DNA from: an uncultured Dyadobacter sp.
GTDB taxonomy: Bacteria > Bacteroidota > Bacteroidia > Cytophagales > Spirosomataceae
Direction of reading: 5' to 3'
DNA length: 64,000 nt
Assembly: GCF_946482605.1 (NCBI RefSeq)
Contig: NZ_CAMLSE010000004.1
Location: 310,001 to 374,000, forward strand
Part shown: piece after piece, positions 43,151 to 52,478 of the stretch
Position numbering within the stretch: the first letter of the stretch is position 1
How the letters are laid out: the number at the start of each line of letters is the position of its first letter
Translations under genes and position numbers: made by a program
Notes under the pieces: generated by a model
Seen by the model: only the letters and a program-made list of their open reading frames with translations
Databases searched by the model: none
Told to the model about the DNA's origin: nothing

Positions 43151-43936
43151 TTAGAAATCCGTGTCCGGCTTATCGAGTTCCATTTCCTTGATCCAGATGT
43201 TGCGGTAGTAAACATCATGTCCTTCGGATTGCAGTTTCAAACCGCCGGGCGTATCGGTAATGCCCTTGCCGCCATCATTCCCGCCGTCGATGCCCGAATT
43301 GGGTCCTCCCCAGACCTGGCTGATGTGCTGGTTTGAATGCACCTTTTTACCATTGAAATACAAGGTTACGATCGGTTTCTCGACCAGCTTGCCATTCTTG
43401 AACCGCGCGGCGCGGAAGAGTATATCATAAGAATTCCACTTGCCAATGCCATTGTAGGCATAGTAGGGTGATTTCGACTCGTTGATTACCGCCGCCATCC
43501 CGTGGGATGTGGTGTCGCCATCCAGCACCTGGATCTCGTAGCGGTTTTGCAGGTATACCCCGCTGTTCCCGCCCGGCTTGGTGATCAGGAATTCGACGTG
43601 TGCGCGAAAATCTCTGAACTGCTTTTTGGTAACAATGTCCGCCGCCCCGTAAAGGCCGCCTGCCGAGGCCGCATCATTGCAATTGATGACCGTGCCTTTG
43701 TCGACAGGATCGTTTACGACAGTCCATTTGATAGGTGGTTTAGCTTTGAAACGAGGCCCTTCCCAGTATATCCACTTATCATCCAGCATTTTGCGGCTAC
43801 CGTCAAGGTATACTTCCGCTCCCTTTGGAGCCTTTACGCCCACGCCTACCTGTGCGTGTGCGAGGTTGATGAAAGCCATGGCAGCCAATGCCTGGCTGAG
43901 TATTAAGGTTTTGAATTGCATGAAATTTCGGTTCAT
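43151..43936 (-). CDS. Secreted DUF1080 protein (3-keto-disaccharide hydrolase type)
   Basis: A 261-residue exported protein; the signal peptide ends near LAHAQ, and a second ATG at 43921 is equally possible. The concanavalin-like DUF1080 core is clear: FRDFRAHVEFLI, GNSGVYLQNRYEIQVLD and a C-terminal VYYRNIWIKEM strand. Characterised relatives hydrolyse 3-keto-glucosides in the periplasm, which fits the nearby sugar-oxidation genes. A terminator follows. Confidence 0.87.
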   Translation of the reverse strand: MNRNFMQFKTLILSQALAAMAFINLAHAQVGVGVKAPKGAEVYLDGSRKMLDDKWIYWEGPRFKAKPPIKWTVVNDPVDKGTVINCNDAASAGGLYGAADIVTKKQFRDFRAHVEFLITKPGGNSGVYLQNRYEIQVLDGDTTSHGMAAVINESKSPYYAYNGIGKWNSYDILFRAARFKNGKLVEKPIVTLYFNGKKVHSNQHISQVWGGPNSGIDGGNDGGKGITDTPGGLKLQSEGHDVYYRNIWIKEMELDKPDTDF

Positions 43937-44110
43937 ATGCTGGTTGTTTACTTCGATCTGCGCGGCCGCGGAAATCCGGCAAGGGATATAAGGGCGGCGG
44001 TTTTAAGAATTACTCACCGGCGTTTTGTTTTTGTCGGCCGGAAGGTGTTTTTGTTTTGAGAGCTACTTTTAATGCATTTTAAAAGCTGAATACTTTTGAC
44101 GTCTGGAAAG

Positions 44111-46483
44111 CTACAATTTCTCTTCGAAAAGCTTGAAGATCCGCTTGTACTCGTCGGTCCAGGATGATGGTTCCACAAACCCGTGATCTTCCATCGGGTA
44201 CGATGCCAGTTCCCAGTTATTCTTACCCAGCTCGATCAGCCGCTGTGAAAGGCGGACCACGTCCTGATAGTGCACATTGACGTCCACCATGCCGTGGCAG
44301 ATCAGTAAATGGTTTTTAAGCCCGGCCGCGTGGTAAATGGGGGAACTTTTACGATAGGCAAGACTGTCCGACTGTGGTTCGTTGAGAATGTTGGCCGTGT
44401 AGCCTTGGTTGTAGGCGGCCCAATCGGTTACCGGGCGCAATGCCGCGCCTGCCGTAAAGGTGTCGGGCGTGGTAAACAGGGCCATTAGAGTAATGAATCC
44501 GCCATAGGAGCCACCATAAATACCTATCTTTTTGGGATCGATCTTGTAGTTTTTGATCAGCCATTGTGCGCCGTCGGTGTGGTCGGTAAGGTCTTTTCCG
44601 CCCATGAACCGGTAAATGCCCGTCCGCCAGTCGCGGCCATATCCGGAGCTGGCCCGATAGTCCATATCCAGAACAGTGTATCCTTTGTCGGTGAGCAGAT
44701 TATGGAACATGTATTCGCGAAAGTATTGGCTCCACCACTTATGTGCATTCTGGAGATAGCCCGCACCGTGCACAAAAATGACCGCCTTACCATTGGATTT
44801 TTGGGGTTCGTAAACCCTGGCATAGATATCCTGGCCGTCCGTCGCTTTCACAGTAACCACTTTGGCTTCACGCCAGGGGTAGGACAGGAATTCGGCCGAC
44901 GCTGAATGCGTAATCCGAACCAGTGGGGGCGTTTTAGCGCCCGGCGCGGGATTGTCCGTCAGGTAGAGTTCCCAGGGCGCATTGCTGGCGGAGAAGCGGA
45001 TTGCCATTTTCCGCTCGTCGGGCGATAGGGTCATCTCATGCGCGCCTGTGGACGTAGTCATGCGCGTACGGACGCCGCCGGTTACGGGCATGCGGTACAC
45101 GTGCTGTTCGCCGGGATGTACTTCGTTGGTAATGAGGTAAAAGGTCTTTTTATCTTTCGAGAGCGTTATGTTCTGCACTTCGAAACGTCCGGCTGTAAGG
45201 GCTGTTTTTTTGCCGGTTGTGAGGTTTATGGTATATAAATGCGAATAACCCGTGGCCTCGCTCTGGAAGTAAATGGTCTGCTCGTCGAGCCACCCGATTT
45301 CACCGGCTGTTTGCGGATATCCTCCGACGCCCGGCCCGCCGATCCAGGCCTCGTCGCGCTGGCGGTCGAGTAGTTTGAGGGCAAGCGTAGCAGGGTCCAG
45401 AGACATGATCCAGCGATCCTTGCTATCCTGCGAGCGAATGACCACTACGGCTTTTTGTCCATGATCCGACCAGAATGGCCCGTGGACGAGCACTTTACGC
45501 TCTTTATTCTTCCACGCTGAATCGAGTTTGGGATAATCTTTGAGATAGTCAGGCTTGTCATGAATGCCAGGAACGTCCGTGGCGGACAATTTGCGGGTGG
45601 TGTCTCTTTGCACATCATAAACCCAGAACTCGCTTTCAGAATCAGGCGCACCCACTTTGGTACGGGCGGAAATATCCTCTGTAAATCCCGACTCGGTAAC
45701 ATAATTTGGTACGATCGTAGATTTAGCGGTTTTGTCGGTTAGTGTAAGCCGATACGTGACATAGCGGCCATCCGGACTCACTTTCGCCTGCGAGACATTC
45801 TTTTCGCCCAGGTATATTTCTTTGGGGCGGGTCGGTTTTTCGGCATCGGAGATGTTTTTTCCGGCGTCCTTCTTGTCTTTCCGTTCTTTCAGTACTTCAA
45901 ACATGCTCAACTGATCCTCTTTCAGGAATCTTTCCTGTTCGCCGGGCTTTGCTTCCTGTTTTTTGCTGCCCGTTTTGAAGTCAGTTAGCTGACTGAACAT
46001 ACCCGAAGCCAGTGAGACCATGAAAAGGTTGTTGCCCTTTTCAAAAACTACCGCCTGTTCGTCCCCGCTGAACACCGGATTCGTTTCACGCTCTACGGTG
46101 TTGGTCAATTGCTTGATAACGAAGTCTTTATAGCTTATGATAAATATATCTCCGTTCTGCTCATACAGGCGGGCCGAATGTGCGCGGTTGTAGACGCCAT
46201 TGCGGCCGGGTAATTTTTTTCGGTCGACCGGAGTCACTTTGGAGATTTTTTTGGAGGTAAGTGAATAGGCATAGAGCGAGTCCGAAGGATTATGGTCCGG
46301 GTTCCAATTGAAATATATCGATTTGGAATCGTCGGACCAGGTGATATCGGTAGGGGACGTGCCAATCCATTTTTTAGGATCCCTCATGATCTTTTCGACG
46401 GTCAGCGGAGTAAGGGATTGGGCGAAAAGCTGCTGGATGCCGAGAAGAGTGATCAGTAGTGGAAGTCTGTAAACAAGTTTCAT
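44111..46483 (-). CDS. Secreted S9 family prolyl oligopeptidase (DPP-IV-like)
   Basis: A 790-residue protein with a signal peptide (residues 1-21) and a beta-propeller of WD-like repeats (residues about 60-540). The C-terminal alpha/beta hydrolase domain carries the nucleophile in GGSYGGF (Ser near 658), and the C-terminal histidine is in MEDHGF. The family removes dipeptides or cleaves after proline from peptides in the periplasm. It is divergent from the M1 aminopeptidase gene, so the two together suggest peptide scavenging. Confidence 0.9.
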   Translation of the reverse strand: MKLVYRLPLLITLLGIQQLFAQSLTPLTVEKIMRDPKKWIGTSPTDITWSDDSKSIYFNWNPDHNPSDSLYAYSLTSKKISKVTPVDRKKLPGRNGVYNRAHSARLYEQNGDIFIISYKDFVIKQLTNTVERETNPVFSGDEQAVVFEKGNNLFMVSLASGMFSQLTDFKTGSKKQEAKPGEQERFLKEDQLSMFEVLKERKDKKDAGKNISDAEKPTRPKEIYLGEKNVSQAKVSPDGRYVTYRLTLTDKTAKSTIVPNYVTESGFTEDISARTKVGAPDSESEFWVYDVQRDTTRKLSATDVPGIHDKPDYLKDYPKLDSAWKNKERKVLVHGPFWSDHGQKAVVVIRSQDSKDRWIMSLDPATLALKLLDRQRDEAWIGGPGVGGYPQTAGEIGWLDEQTIYFQSEATGYSHLYTINLTTGKKTALTAGRFEVQNITLSKDKKTFYLITNEVHPGEQHVYRMPVTGGVRTRMTTSTGAHEMTLSPDERKMAIRFSASNAPWELYLTDNPAPGAKTPPLVRITHSASAEFLSYPWREAKVVTVKATDGQDIYARVYEPQKSNGKAVIFVHGAGYLQNAHKWWSQYFREYMFHNLLTDKGYTVLDMDYRASSGYGRDWRTGIYRFMGGKDLTDHTDGAQWLIKNYKIDPKKIGIYGGSYGGFITLMALFTTPDTFTAGAALRPVTDWAAYNQGYTANILNEPQSDSLAYRKSSPIYHAAGLKNHLLICHGMVDVNVHYQDVVRLSQRLIELGKNNWELASYPMEDHGFVEPSSWTDEYKRIFKLFEEKL

Positions 46484-46616
46484 AGAATAAGCATGATGCT
46501 CCGGCTTTTTCCGGGCAATATATAAAATGTTCCGTTTTGCCGGGAATCAGATTCTCTTCGTCCGGTTTGACGGGGATTGGACCGGAAGTGCTATTTTTGG
46601 ACACATTCCCCATTTT

Positions 46617-49151
46617 ATGATCCGAATATTCCCCTTACTGGCACTCCTGGCGATTGTGCTGACCACAGTGAGCTGTTCAAAAGAGCGGCGGGACATTCCT
46701 GAGAAGGGCGTCTCATTTGCGTTGAACCAGTACAGAAAACGGCATATCGATAGTGTCCGGTACGCCATTGAATTTGAAATACCACCTTCCAAAACGGAGA
46801 AGATCAAAGGGAAAGAGACCATCACTTTCCTGCTGAATGCATTGGATTCCACCCTGGCGCTGGATTTTAATGTAGATAGCACGCGGTTGCTGGGGGTGCA
46901 AATCGAAGGGAAATCGGTTGAGTACCGGTTTGTGAATGAGCATATATTATTGGACCCTAAGTATTTAACCAAAGGTGAAAACAGGATATCTATCGATTTT
47001 ATCGCAGGTGACCTATCGCTGAACCGGAGCGACGACTATCTCTACACGCTTTTTGTACCCGACAGGGCATCGACCTGTTTTCCACTTTTTGATCAGCCTA
47101 ATCTCAAAGCAAGCTACCAGCTTACCCTGAAAACGCCGGAAAACTGGGAGGCGGTGTCGAACGGGAGTCTGCATTCGAAAACCGTTGAGAAAGGCAAGGG
47201 TATTTACCGCTTTAATCAGACCAAACCCATCAGTTCGTATCTTTTTGCATTTGCGGCAGGTAAGTTTTTCAAAACTACCAAAGCAATGGATGGCCGCGAG
47301 ATGACAATGTATTACCGGGAAACCGACACTGCAAAAGTGCAACGAAATAGCGACGAGGTCTTTCGGCTTCATGCCAGGGCGCTGGGCTGGCTGGAAGATT
47401 ATACCGGCATTCTGTATCCGTTCGGGAAGTTTGATTTCGTATTGCTGCCATCGTTCCAGTATGGCGGCATGGAGCATCCCGGTTCGGTCTTTTACAATGA
47501 GTCGGCACTTTTCCTGGACGAAAATGCATCGGTGAACCGTCGGATGGCTCGTGCGAGTGTGATCGCACACGAGTCGGCGCATATGTGGTTTGGCGACCTG
47601 GTGACGATGGACTGGTTCAATGACGTGTGGCTCAAAGAGGTTTTTGCCAACTTTATGGCCGCCAAGATCGTCCACCCCAGTTTTCCGGAGATCAACCATG
47701 ACCTGCGGTTCCTGCTGGCCCACTATCCCGGCGCCTACGACGTCGACCGGACCGCCGGCACCAATCCCATTTTGCAGGAATTGGGCAATCTCAAAAATGC
47801 AGGGACGCTGTATGGCGCCATTATCTATCTGAAAGCACCGATCGTGATGCGGCAACTGGAAAGGAAGATCGGTGGGAAGCTGATGCAGGAAAGTCTGCGT
47901 GAATACCTGAAGACCTATTCTTTCGGAAATGCGCGCTGGGACGATCTTATCGGGATCATCGATAAACGGACGCCCGGGGATATTGCTGCATGGAGCGATG
48001 TATGGGTGAAAACACCCGGAATGCCTGAGTATGCCGCGGATCGGGACCATCGGCCAAAACAGTTGCAGGACTCTGTTTCCGGGCGTGTCTGGGAACAGCA
48101 GCTGGTAGCCGATACGATCGGAAAAAAGGGAGAGGCATATGCTTTCCCCAACAGCGATGGCACAGGTTATGGGTATTTCAAAATGGATACCGCGAGCAAG
48201 GCTTACTTCTTTGCAAACTACGGTAGAAACGATACGACCTTTTCCAACCCGGTTTTCCGGGGCGCGATGCTGGTAAATATCTGGGAAGGGATGCTACGTG
48301 GCGACGGACCCGCACCGGAGACATTGATCCGGAACATCTTCGCTGTATTACCGAAGGAGCAAAATCCGCTGCTTGTCGATTATCTGCTGGGGAACCTGCA
48401 AACTACCTGGTGGACGTTTTTGAACGGCTCGCAAAGGGAGGCGTATCAGAAACGTGCCGAAGGGATTCTTTGGGATCTTCTGCTGAAAACGAAGGATAAG
48501 GGAATCAAGACCTCGTATTTTAAGTCGTTTAAAAGCATTGCATTGACGGAGGACGGCTGGAAGAAGATGGAATCGCTATGGAATGAATCCCTGAAGGTAC
48601 CAGGCCTGGTACTATCCGAAGACGACAAAATTTCCCTTGCTTATGAGCTCGCATTGAAAGGCAGGGGAGATACGGATGCGATTCTCTGGAAGCAGGTAGA
48701 AAAAACGGTAAATCCCGACCGTAAAACGCGGATGCTGTTTGTCATTCCCGCATTGAGCCAGGACGAGGCGAAACGGGATGCTTTTTTTGAATCTTTAAAA
48801 AAGGAGCAGAACCGCGAAAAGGAGGCCTGGGTTTTAGATGCACTGGCCTATCTGCATCATCCTTTGCGTGCCCAAAGTGCCGAAAAATATTTACGCCCCT
48901 CGCTGGACCTGTTGCAGGAAATCCAGCTTACGGGTGATATTTTTTTCCCGACGCGCTGGATGCACACTACATTTGCCGGGCATTCGTCCCGGAAGGCAGC
49001 GAACATTGCGGGCCAGTTCCTCAAAGAGAATCCGCATTATCCTTACTTCCTGAAAAATAAAGTATTGCAGGCTACTGACCTGCTCGACCGTGTTATTTTG
49101 TTTGAACCCCGCTATGGCCAGAAACGCTATTCCGCTGCATCATCTCGCTGA
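46617..49151 (+). CDS. M1 family aminopeptidase lipoprotein
   Basis: The ATG at 46617 creates a lipoprotein signal (LTTVSCS) and 844 residues; the longer frame from 46527 has none. The zinc site HESAH (near residue 318) with downstream WLKEVFANF supplies the third ligand. The substrate-binding GAMEN box appears as YGGMEHPG, a divergence from the usual sequence. It should remove N-terminal residues from peptides in the periplasm or at the surface. Its 3' end overlaps the AraC regulator gene by 38 bases. Confidence 0.9.
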   Translation: MIRIFPLLALLAIVLTTVSCSKERRDIPEKGVSFALNQYRKRHIDSVRYAIEFEIPPSKTEKIKGKETITFLLNALDSTLALDFNVDSTRLLGVQIEGKSVEYRFVNEHILLDPKYLTKGENRISIDFIAGDLSLNRSDDYLYTLFVPDRASTCFPLFDQPNLKASYQLTLKTPENWEAVSNGSLHSKTVEKGKGIYRFNQTKPISSYLFAFAAGKFFKTTKAMDGREMTMYYRETDTAKVQRNSDEVFRLHARALGWLEDYTGILYPFGKFDFVLLPSFQYGGMEHPGSVFYNESALFLDENASVNRRMARASVIAHESAHMWFGDLVTMDWFNDVWLKEVFANFMAAKIVHPSFPEINHDLRFLLAHYPGAYDVDRTAGTNPILQELGNLKNAGTLYGAIIYLKAPIVMRQLERKIGGKLMQESLREYLKTYSFGNARWDDLIGIIDKRTPGDIAAWSDVWVKTPGMPEYAADRDHRPKQLQDSVSGRVWEQQLVADTIGKKGEAYAFPNSDGTGYGYFKMDTASKAYFFANYGRNDTTFSNPVFRGAMLVNIWEGMLRGDGPAPETLIRNIFAVLPKEQNPLLVDYLLGNLQTTWWTFLNGSQREAYQKRAEGILWDLLLKTKDKGIKTSYFKSFKSIALTEDGWKKMESLWNESLKVPGLVLSEDDKISLAYELALKGRGDTDAILWKQVEKTVNPDRKTRMLFVIPALSQDEAKRDAFFESLKKEQNREKEAWVLDALAYLHHPLRAQSAEKYLRPSLDLLQEIQLTGDIFFPTRWMHTTFAGHSSRKAANIAGQFLKENPHYPYFLKNKVLQATDLLDRVILFEPRYGQKRYSAASSR

Positions 49152-49962
49152 CGACTCGAAATTGGGTTTATCGATCCAGCGTATCGATGCCGGCGACCCT
49201 GTGGATGCGATGTTATTGGGCGCTCACCGCGACGATCACGGCAATTTCTTCTTCCAGGATGGGGGAATCAGCACCATGATGGTCGATTTCCGGGAGATCA
49301 CGTTGAAAGGCTGCGGTGTTTTTTGTATCCTGCCGGGGCAAGTCCACGAACCGGTTGCCGTATCCGAAGCGGCCGGCTGGTTTTTGGGCGTGGAAATGGC
49401 ATTGCTCGATGACCATCACAGGCAGGTGGTAGACCAATACGCACAACATGCCACGCCGGTGCCCCTTTTGAAGGAGGAGTCGGTGATGCTGGGGCAAAGC
49501 CTTGAAATGATGCGGGAGTTTTACCTGTCGCCAGGTGTTTACAAGCGGCCGGTCGTTCAATCGATGCTGAAAGTTTGCCTCGGCTTATTTGTGTCCCACT
49601 TCGAGCGGGATGTTTGCCAGAAGGCTGGTTTTTCGAGACCTTCGGCCATTACGGGCGCATTCAGGAAACTTTTGGCCGAAAATTTTAAAACCGTGAAAAG
49701 TCCTGCTGCCTATGCGGCCATGCAGAACATATCGTCATCTTACCTCAACGAGGTCGTGAAGGACACTACGGGACAGCCCGTCAGTCACTGGATCCATAAT
49801 GAGGTCATGATGGAGGCAAAGCGGCTATTGTACTACACGAGTCTGCATGTAAAAGAAATCGCTTTCGGGCTGGGTTATGACGATCACACCTATTTTTCAA
49901 GAATCTTCCGAAAAACGACGGGTCGTTCTCCGGGGCAGTTTCGTGAAGAATACCGTAAATAG
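49114..49962 (+). CDS. AraC-family transcriptional regulator
   Basis: The ATG at 49114 is taken as the start (an earlier in-frame ATG at 49090 lies deeper in the aminopeptidase gene); the product has 282 residues. The N-terminal part is cupin-like. The C-terminal AraC signature is full: two helix-turn-helix regions, the second in VKEIAFGLGYDDHTYFSRIFRK, and the final TGRSPGQFR. It is followed by a siderophore-interacting-type gene, which it may regulate. It overlaps the aminopeptidase gene by 38 bases. Confidence 0.87.
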   Translation: MARNAIPLHHLADDSKLGLSIQRIDAGDPVDAMLLGAHRDDHGNFFFQDGGISTMMVDFREITLKGCGVFCILPGQVHEPVAVSEAAGWFLGVEMALLDDHHRQVVDQYAQHATPVPLLKEESVMLGQSLEMMREFYLSPGVYKRPVVQSMLKVCLGLFVSHFERDVCQKAGFSRPSAITGAFRKLLAENFKTVKSPAAYAAMQNISSSYLNEVVKDTTGQPVSHWIHNEVMMEAKRLLYYTSLHVKEIAFGLGYDDHTYFSRIFRKTTGRSPGQFREEYRK

Positions 49963-50074
49963 TCCAACCTTTACCATTCTTGCTCCATTTATTGTCTTCA
50001 TTCGCGTCGGTTGTTTTGTAAAGTAAAAAACCAGCTGGAACGTCAGCCTGGTTACAACACCAATCGGACGGAAA

Positions 50075-50764
50075 ATGAACATCATCAAACAGAAGGCAAT
50101 CCATTTATTCGAGACAACCCTTGGTAAAACGGGTACCGTGCTCGCCATCCGGGCGTGGGAGCCTGCAACATTCTTTGAAGTGGACGTGCATTTCCCGGAA
50201 ATGGATATGAGCGGCTGGAAGAGGGTCCAGCATATCAAAGTAAGGGTCGGCTACGGCGTTTACCGGGATTATACCCCCGCAGGTTGGGACGAGGACATCA
50301 GGACCTGCACATTGTACATCAATGCGGAACAGGATGGGCCGGGAGCGCAATGGATCAGGGGCCTGCGCGAAGGCGACCGCATTACTTACGTGGGTGTAGG
50401 CGCTACGATGCATAAGCCGATGCCGGCCGCCGAGATGATAGCATTGGGAGATATGAGCAGTATCGGACATTACCTGGCACTGCAACAGCTGGCTGGAAAC
50501 ATAAAACTCAAAGGAGCCATTACCATCGCCGATGAGAATCACCGGGAAGAGTTCAGGGAGTATTTCAACTGGGATATTCAGCCGGTGAAGAAAACCGATC
50601 CGGGCGGGCTGAGCTCGATACTCAAATGGACCAGCGACAAAGCACTGGACCATTCGAATGTCTATATTTCGGGTCACATTCCGACCTGTATCCGTTTACG
50701 TAAAGAACTCAAAAAACGGGAGGATGCGCCGATGGGTATCCAGGTGCAGGGCTTTTGGACTTAG
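50075..50764 (+). CDS. Siderophore-interacting-protein-type FAD oxidoreductase
   Basis: A 229-residue protein of the SIP/ViuB group. The FAD-binding RxYT motif is YRDYTPAGW near residue 64, followed by TLYINAEQDGPGAQW with the conserved region around the ring. The C-terminal half has a nucleotide-binding fold, with GHIPTCIRLRKELK near the end. SIPs reduce ferric siderophores in the cytoplasm with NAD(P)H. It lies 112 bases after the AraC regulator and is likely controlled by it. Confidence 0.85.
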   Translation: MNIIKQKAIHLFETTLGKTGTVLAIRAWEPATFFEVDVHFPEMDMSGWKRVQHIKVRVGYGVYRDYTPAGWDEDIRTCTLYINAEQDGPGAQWIRGLREGDRITYVGVGATMHKPMPAAEMIALGDMSSIGHYLALQQLAGNIKLKGAITIADENHREEFREYFNWDIQPVKKTDPGGLSSILKWTSDKALDHSNVYISGHIPTCIRLRKELKKREDAPMGIQVQGFWT

Positions 50765-51529
50765 CTAGTCGAAGATACCGTTCATTTCGGTCAGGATTAC
50801 AGGCTTACCGTCGGTGACGATGATCGTGTGCTCATGCTGGGCTACGTAACCCCCGCGGGAACCTACGAGTGTCCAGCCGTCACGCTGCGTGCTGGCGATG
50901 GTAGAGGCTGTTGAAATGAACGTTTCGATAGCCACAACGCTGTTTTTCCTGAATCGGGTGGTGTTGTACCGGTCGTAAAAGTTGGCGATTTCATGCGGCT
51001 CTTCATGGAGGCTGCGACCGATTCCATGGCCGGTGAGATTTCTGATCACCGTGTACCCCGACTTTCTAGCCTCAGTCTCGATCAGTTTTCCGATATCGGC
51101 GATCCGAACGCCGCCCTTGATGTTACTCAGTGCTTTGCGAAGAATGCGTTTGGAGGCATCGACCAGCTTATTGTGGCCCATTGTATCCTGGCCCAGTACG
51201 AACGAGCCGCCATTATCAGACCAGAACCCATTCAGCTCGGCAGAAACATCGATATTGATCAGATCGCCCTCCTTCAATATTTTATGTTCGGAAGGGATGC
51301 CATGTGCGACTTCGTTGTTGATGCTGATACAGGTCCAGCCCGGAAAGCCGTAAGTAAGCCGGGGTGCCGATTTGGCTCCCAGCTTGTTCAGTATTTCGCC
51401 CCCGAAGTCATCCAGTTCCTTGGCGGTCATGCCGGGCCTCGCGTGTTCACGCATCGTGCGAAGTGTACCCGCAACCGCATGGCTGGCTGCCTGCATTCCG
51501 AGTAACTCGTATTCTTTGGTTATTGACAT
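50765..51529 (-). CDS. map: Type I methionine aminopeptidase, stand-alone copy
   Basis: The ATG at 51529 gives 254 residues with the family start KEYELLGMQAASHAV. An in-frame ATG at 51601 lies inside the upstream gene. Metal ligands and catalytic residues are visible: NEVAHGIP, INIDVSAELNGFWSDNG (two Asp), GHGIGRSLHEEPHEI (His), VVAIETFIS (Glu) and QHEHTIIV (Glu). It removes the N-terminal methionine of new proteins. It is not near ribosomal genes, so it is probably an additional copy. It lies 10 bases after the DUF3050 gene and ends next to the convergent SIP gene. Confidence 0.92.
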   Translation of the reverse strand: MSITKEYELLGMQAASHAVAGTLRTMREHARPGMTAKELDDFGGEILNKLGAKSAPRLTYGFPGWTCISINNEVAHGIPSEHKILKEGDLINIDVSAELNGFWSDNGGSFVLGQDTMGHNKLVDASKRILRKALSNIKGGVRIADIGKLIETEARKSGYTVIRNLTGHGIGRSLHEEPHEIANFYDRYNTTRFRKNSVVAIETFISTASTIASTQRDGWTLVGSRGGYVAQHEHTIIVTDGKPVILTEMNGIFD

Positions 51530-51539
51530 AATTGGTTGT

Positions 51540-52331
51540 TCATTCCTGGTGAAAAGCTTTCGAGGCAGCAATCTCTTCATAAACCCCGTCCCAAAGCGCA
51601 ATCCGTTTTTGTAATGATTCGATCGTCGCGGCCTCCGCTTCCTGCCAGCGCGTTTCGTTATCGCCGCACAGGTTGGCTGTCATTTGCAGGGCAAGATGGC
51701 TGTGATGATCACCGTCTACTTCGATGTGCCTTTCAAGATAATACTTAAAAATTGAAATGCTACCGGGGAAATTCTTGTGCATGTCCCCGATGATCGACAT
51801 GAACATTCCGGGGATCAGGTCCTCCCGCCCGAAAGTGAAGATAGCCGCTTGCATATGATCCCCGCCGGTGCGGATGGTATCGAATGTGAAGTCGACGAAG
51901 TTTCTGGCATTTTCAGGTGTCCCCGCCAGGGCGAATGCACTCTCAAAACTGCCGGTCCGGCGAAGTGTTTCGATAAAAAGCGTGATCTCGCCGGTATCGG
52001 CACCGCATTGTTCCATGGCATCCAGGTACAGTTCGAAATGACTTTTTACATTCCCGTCCATATCCACGTCGGATTCCTCGCCCGTCACGATTTCGTTGAT
52101 CAGGTGCCGCGTTTCGCCGTCTCCCGCAGGAAACCAGGGTACTGTGGTACAGGTAAGGCTGTTTTGAAGTGATTTGAGGAGTGACATGAAATCCCAGACC
52201 GCGTAAATGTGGTATCTCATGAAAGCCCTGAGGTCGTCGATGTCTTTGATCACCGAATAAACTTTGTGGTCGATGATCTGTTGCCGCAGCGGCTGGATGT
52301 TTTGCTGGATTCTTGTAATGTGATTGTTCAT
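51540..52331 (-). CDS. DUF3050 family protein (heme-oxygenase-like fold)
   Basis: A 263-residue soluble helical protein. The DUF3050 core is recognisable: DLRAFMRYHIYAVWDFMSLLK, VPWFPAGDGETRHLINEIV and a late LERHIEVDGDHHSHLA. The spaced His and Glu residues resemble heme-oxygenase-like di-iron or quinone enzymes, but no function is established. It lies 10 bases upstream of the methionine aminopeptidase gene in the same direction and is likely cotranscribed with it. Confidence 0.83.
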   Translation of the reverse strand: MNNHITRIQQNIQPLRQQIIDHKVYSVIKDIDDLRAFMRYHIYAVWDFMSLLKSLQNSLTCTTVPWFPAGDGETRHLINEIVTGEESDVDMDGNVKSHFELYLDAMEQCGADTGEITLFIETLRRTGSFESAFALAGTPENARNFVDFTFDTIRTGGDHMQAAIFTFGREDLIPGMFMSIIGDMHKNFPGSISIFKYYLERHIEVDGDHHSHLALQMTANLCGDNETRWQEAEAATIESLQKRIALWDGVYEEIAASKAFHQE

Positions 52332-52401
52332 TTTTTGCGAATTGCTTTTAGTTTAACCACTGTTTGGGAGGGTTTGTTTCAATGGCGCAAATAAACATCA
52401 C

Positions 52402-52467
52402 GGAAGAACTGCCCCGGCAACCTATTTAGTTAATGCGTGATGCGGGCTATGTAAAGGCAGTTCTTCC
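52402..52467. terminator. Long inverted repeat downstream of the VOC gene
   Basis: GGAAGAACTGCC (52402-52413) and GGCAGTTCTTCC (52456-52467) are perfect inverted repeats over 12 bases around a 42-base loop. It begins 11 bases past the VOC stop. The T-run is weak, so it may be a terminator or an operator for the DUF3050 gene. Confidence 0.45.
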
Positions 52468-52478
52468 TCTATACAATG

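Noticed and set aside
47013..48050. 345-codon minus-strand frame opposite the M1 aminopeptidase
   Set aside because: It is an antisense shadow of a well-supported gene with zinc-site motifs, without any recognisable motif of its own.
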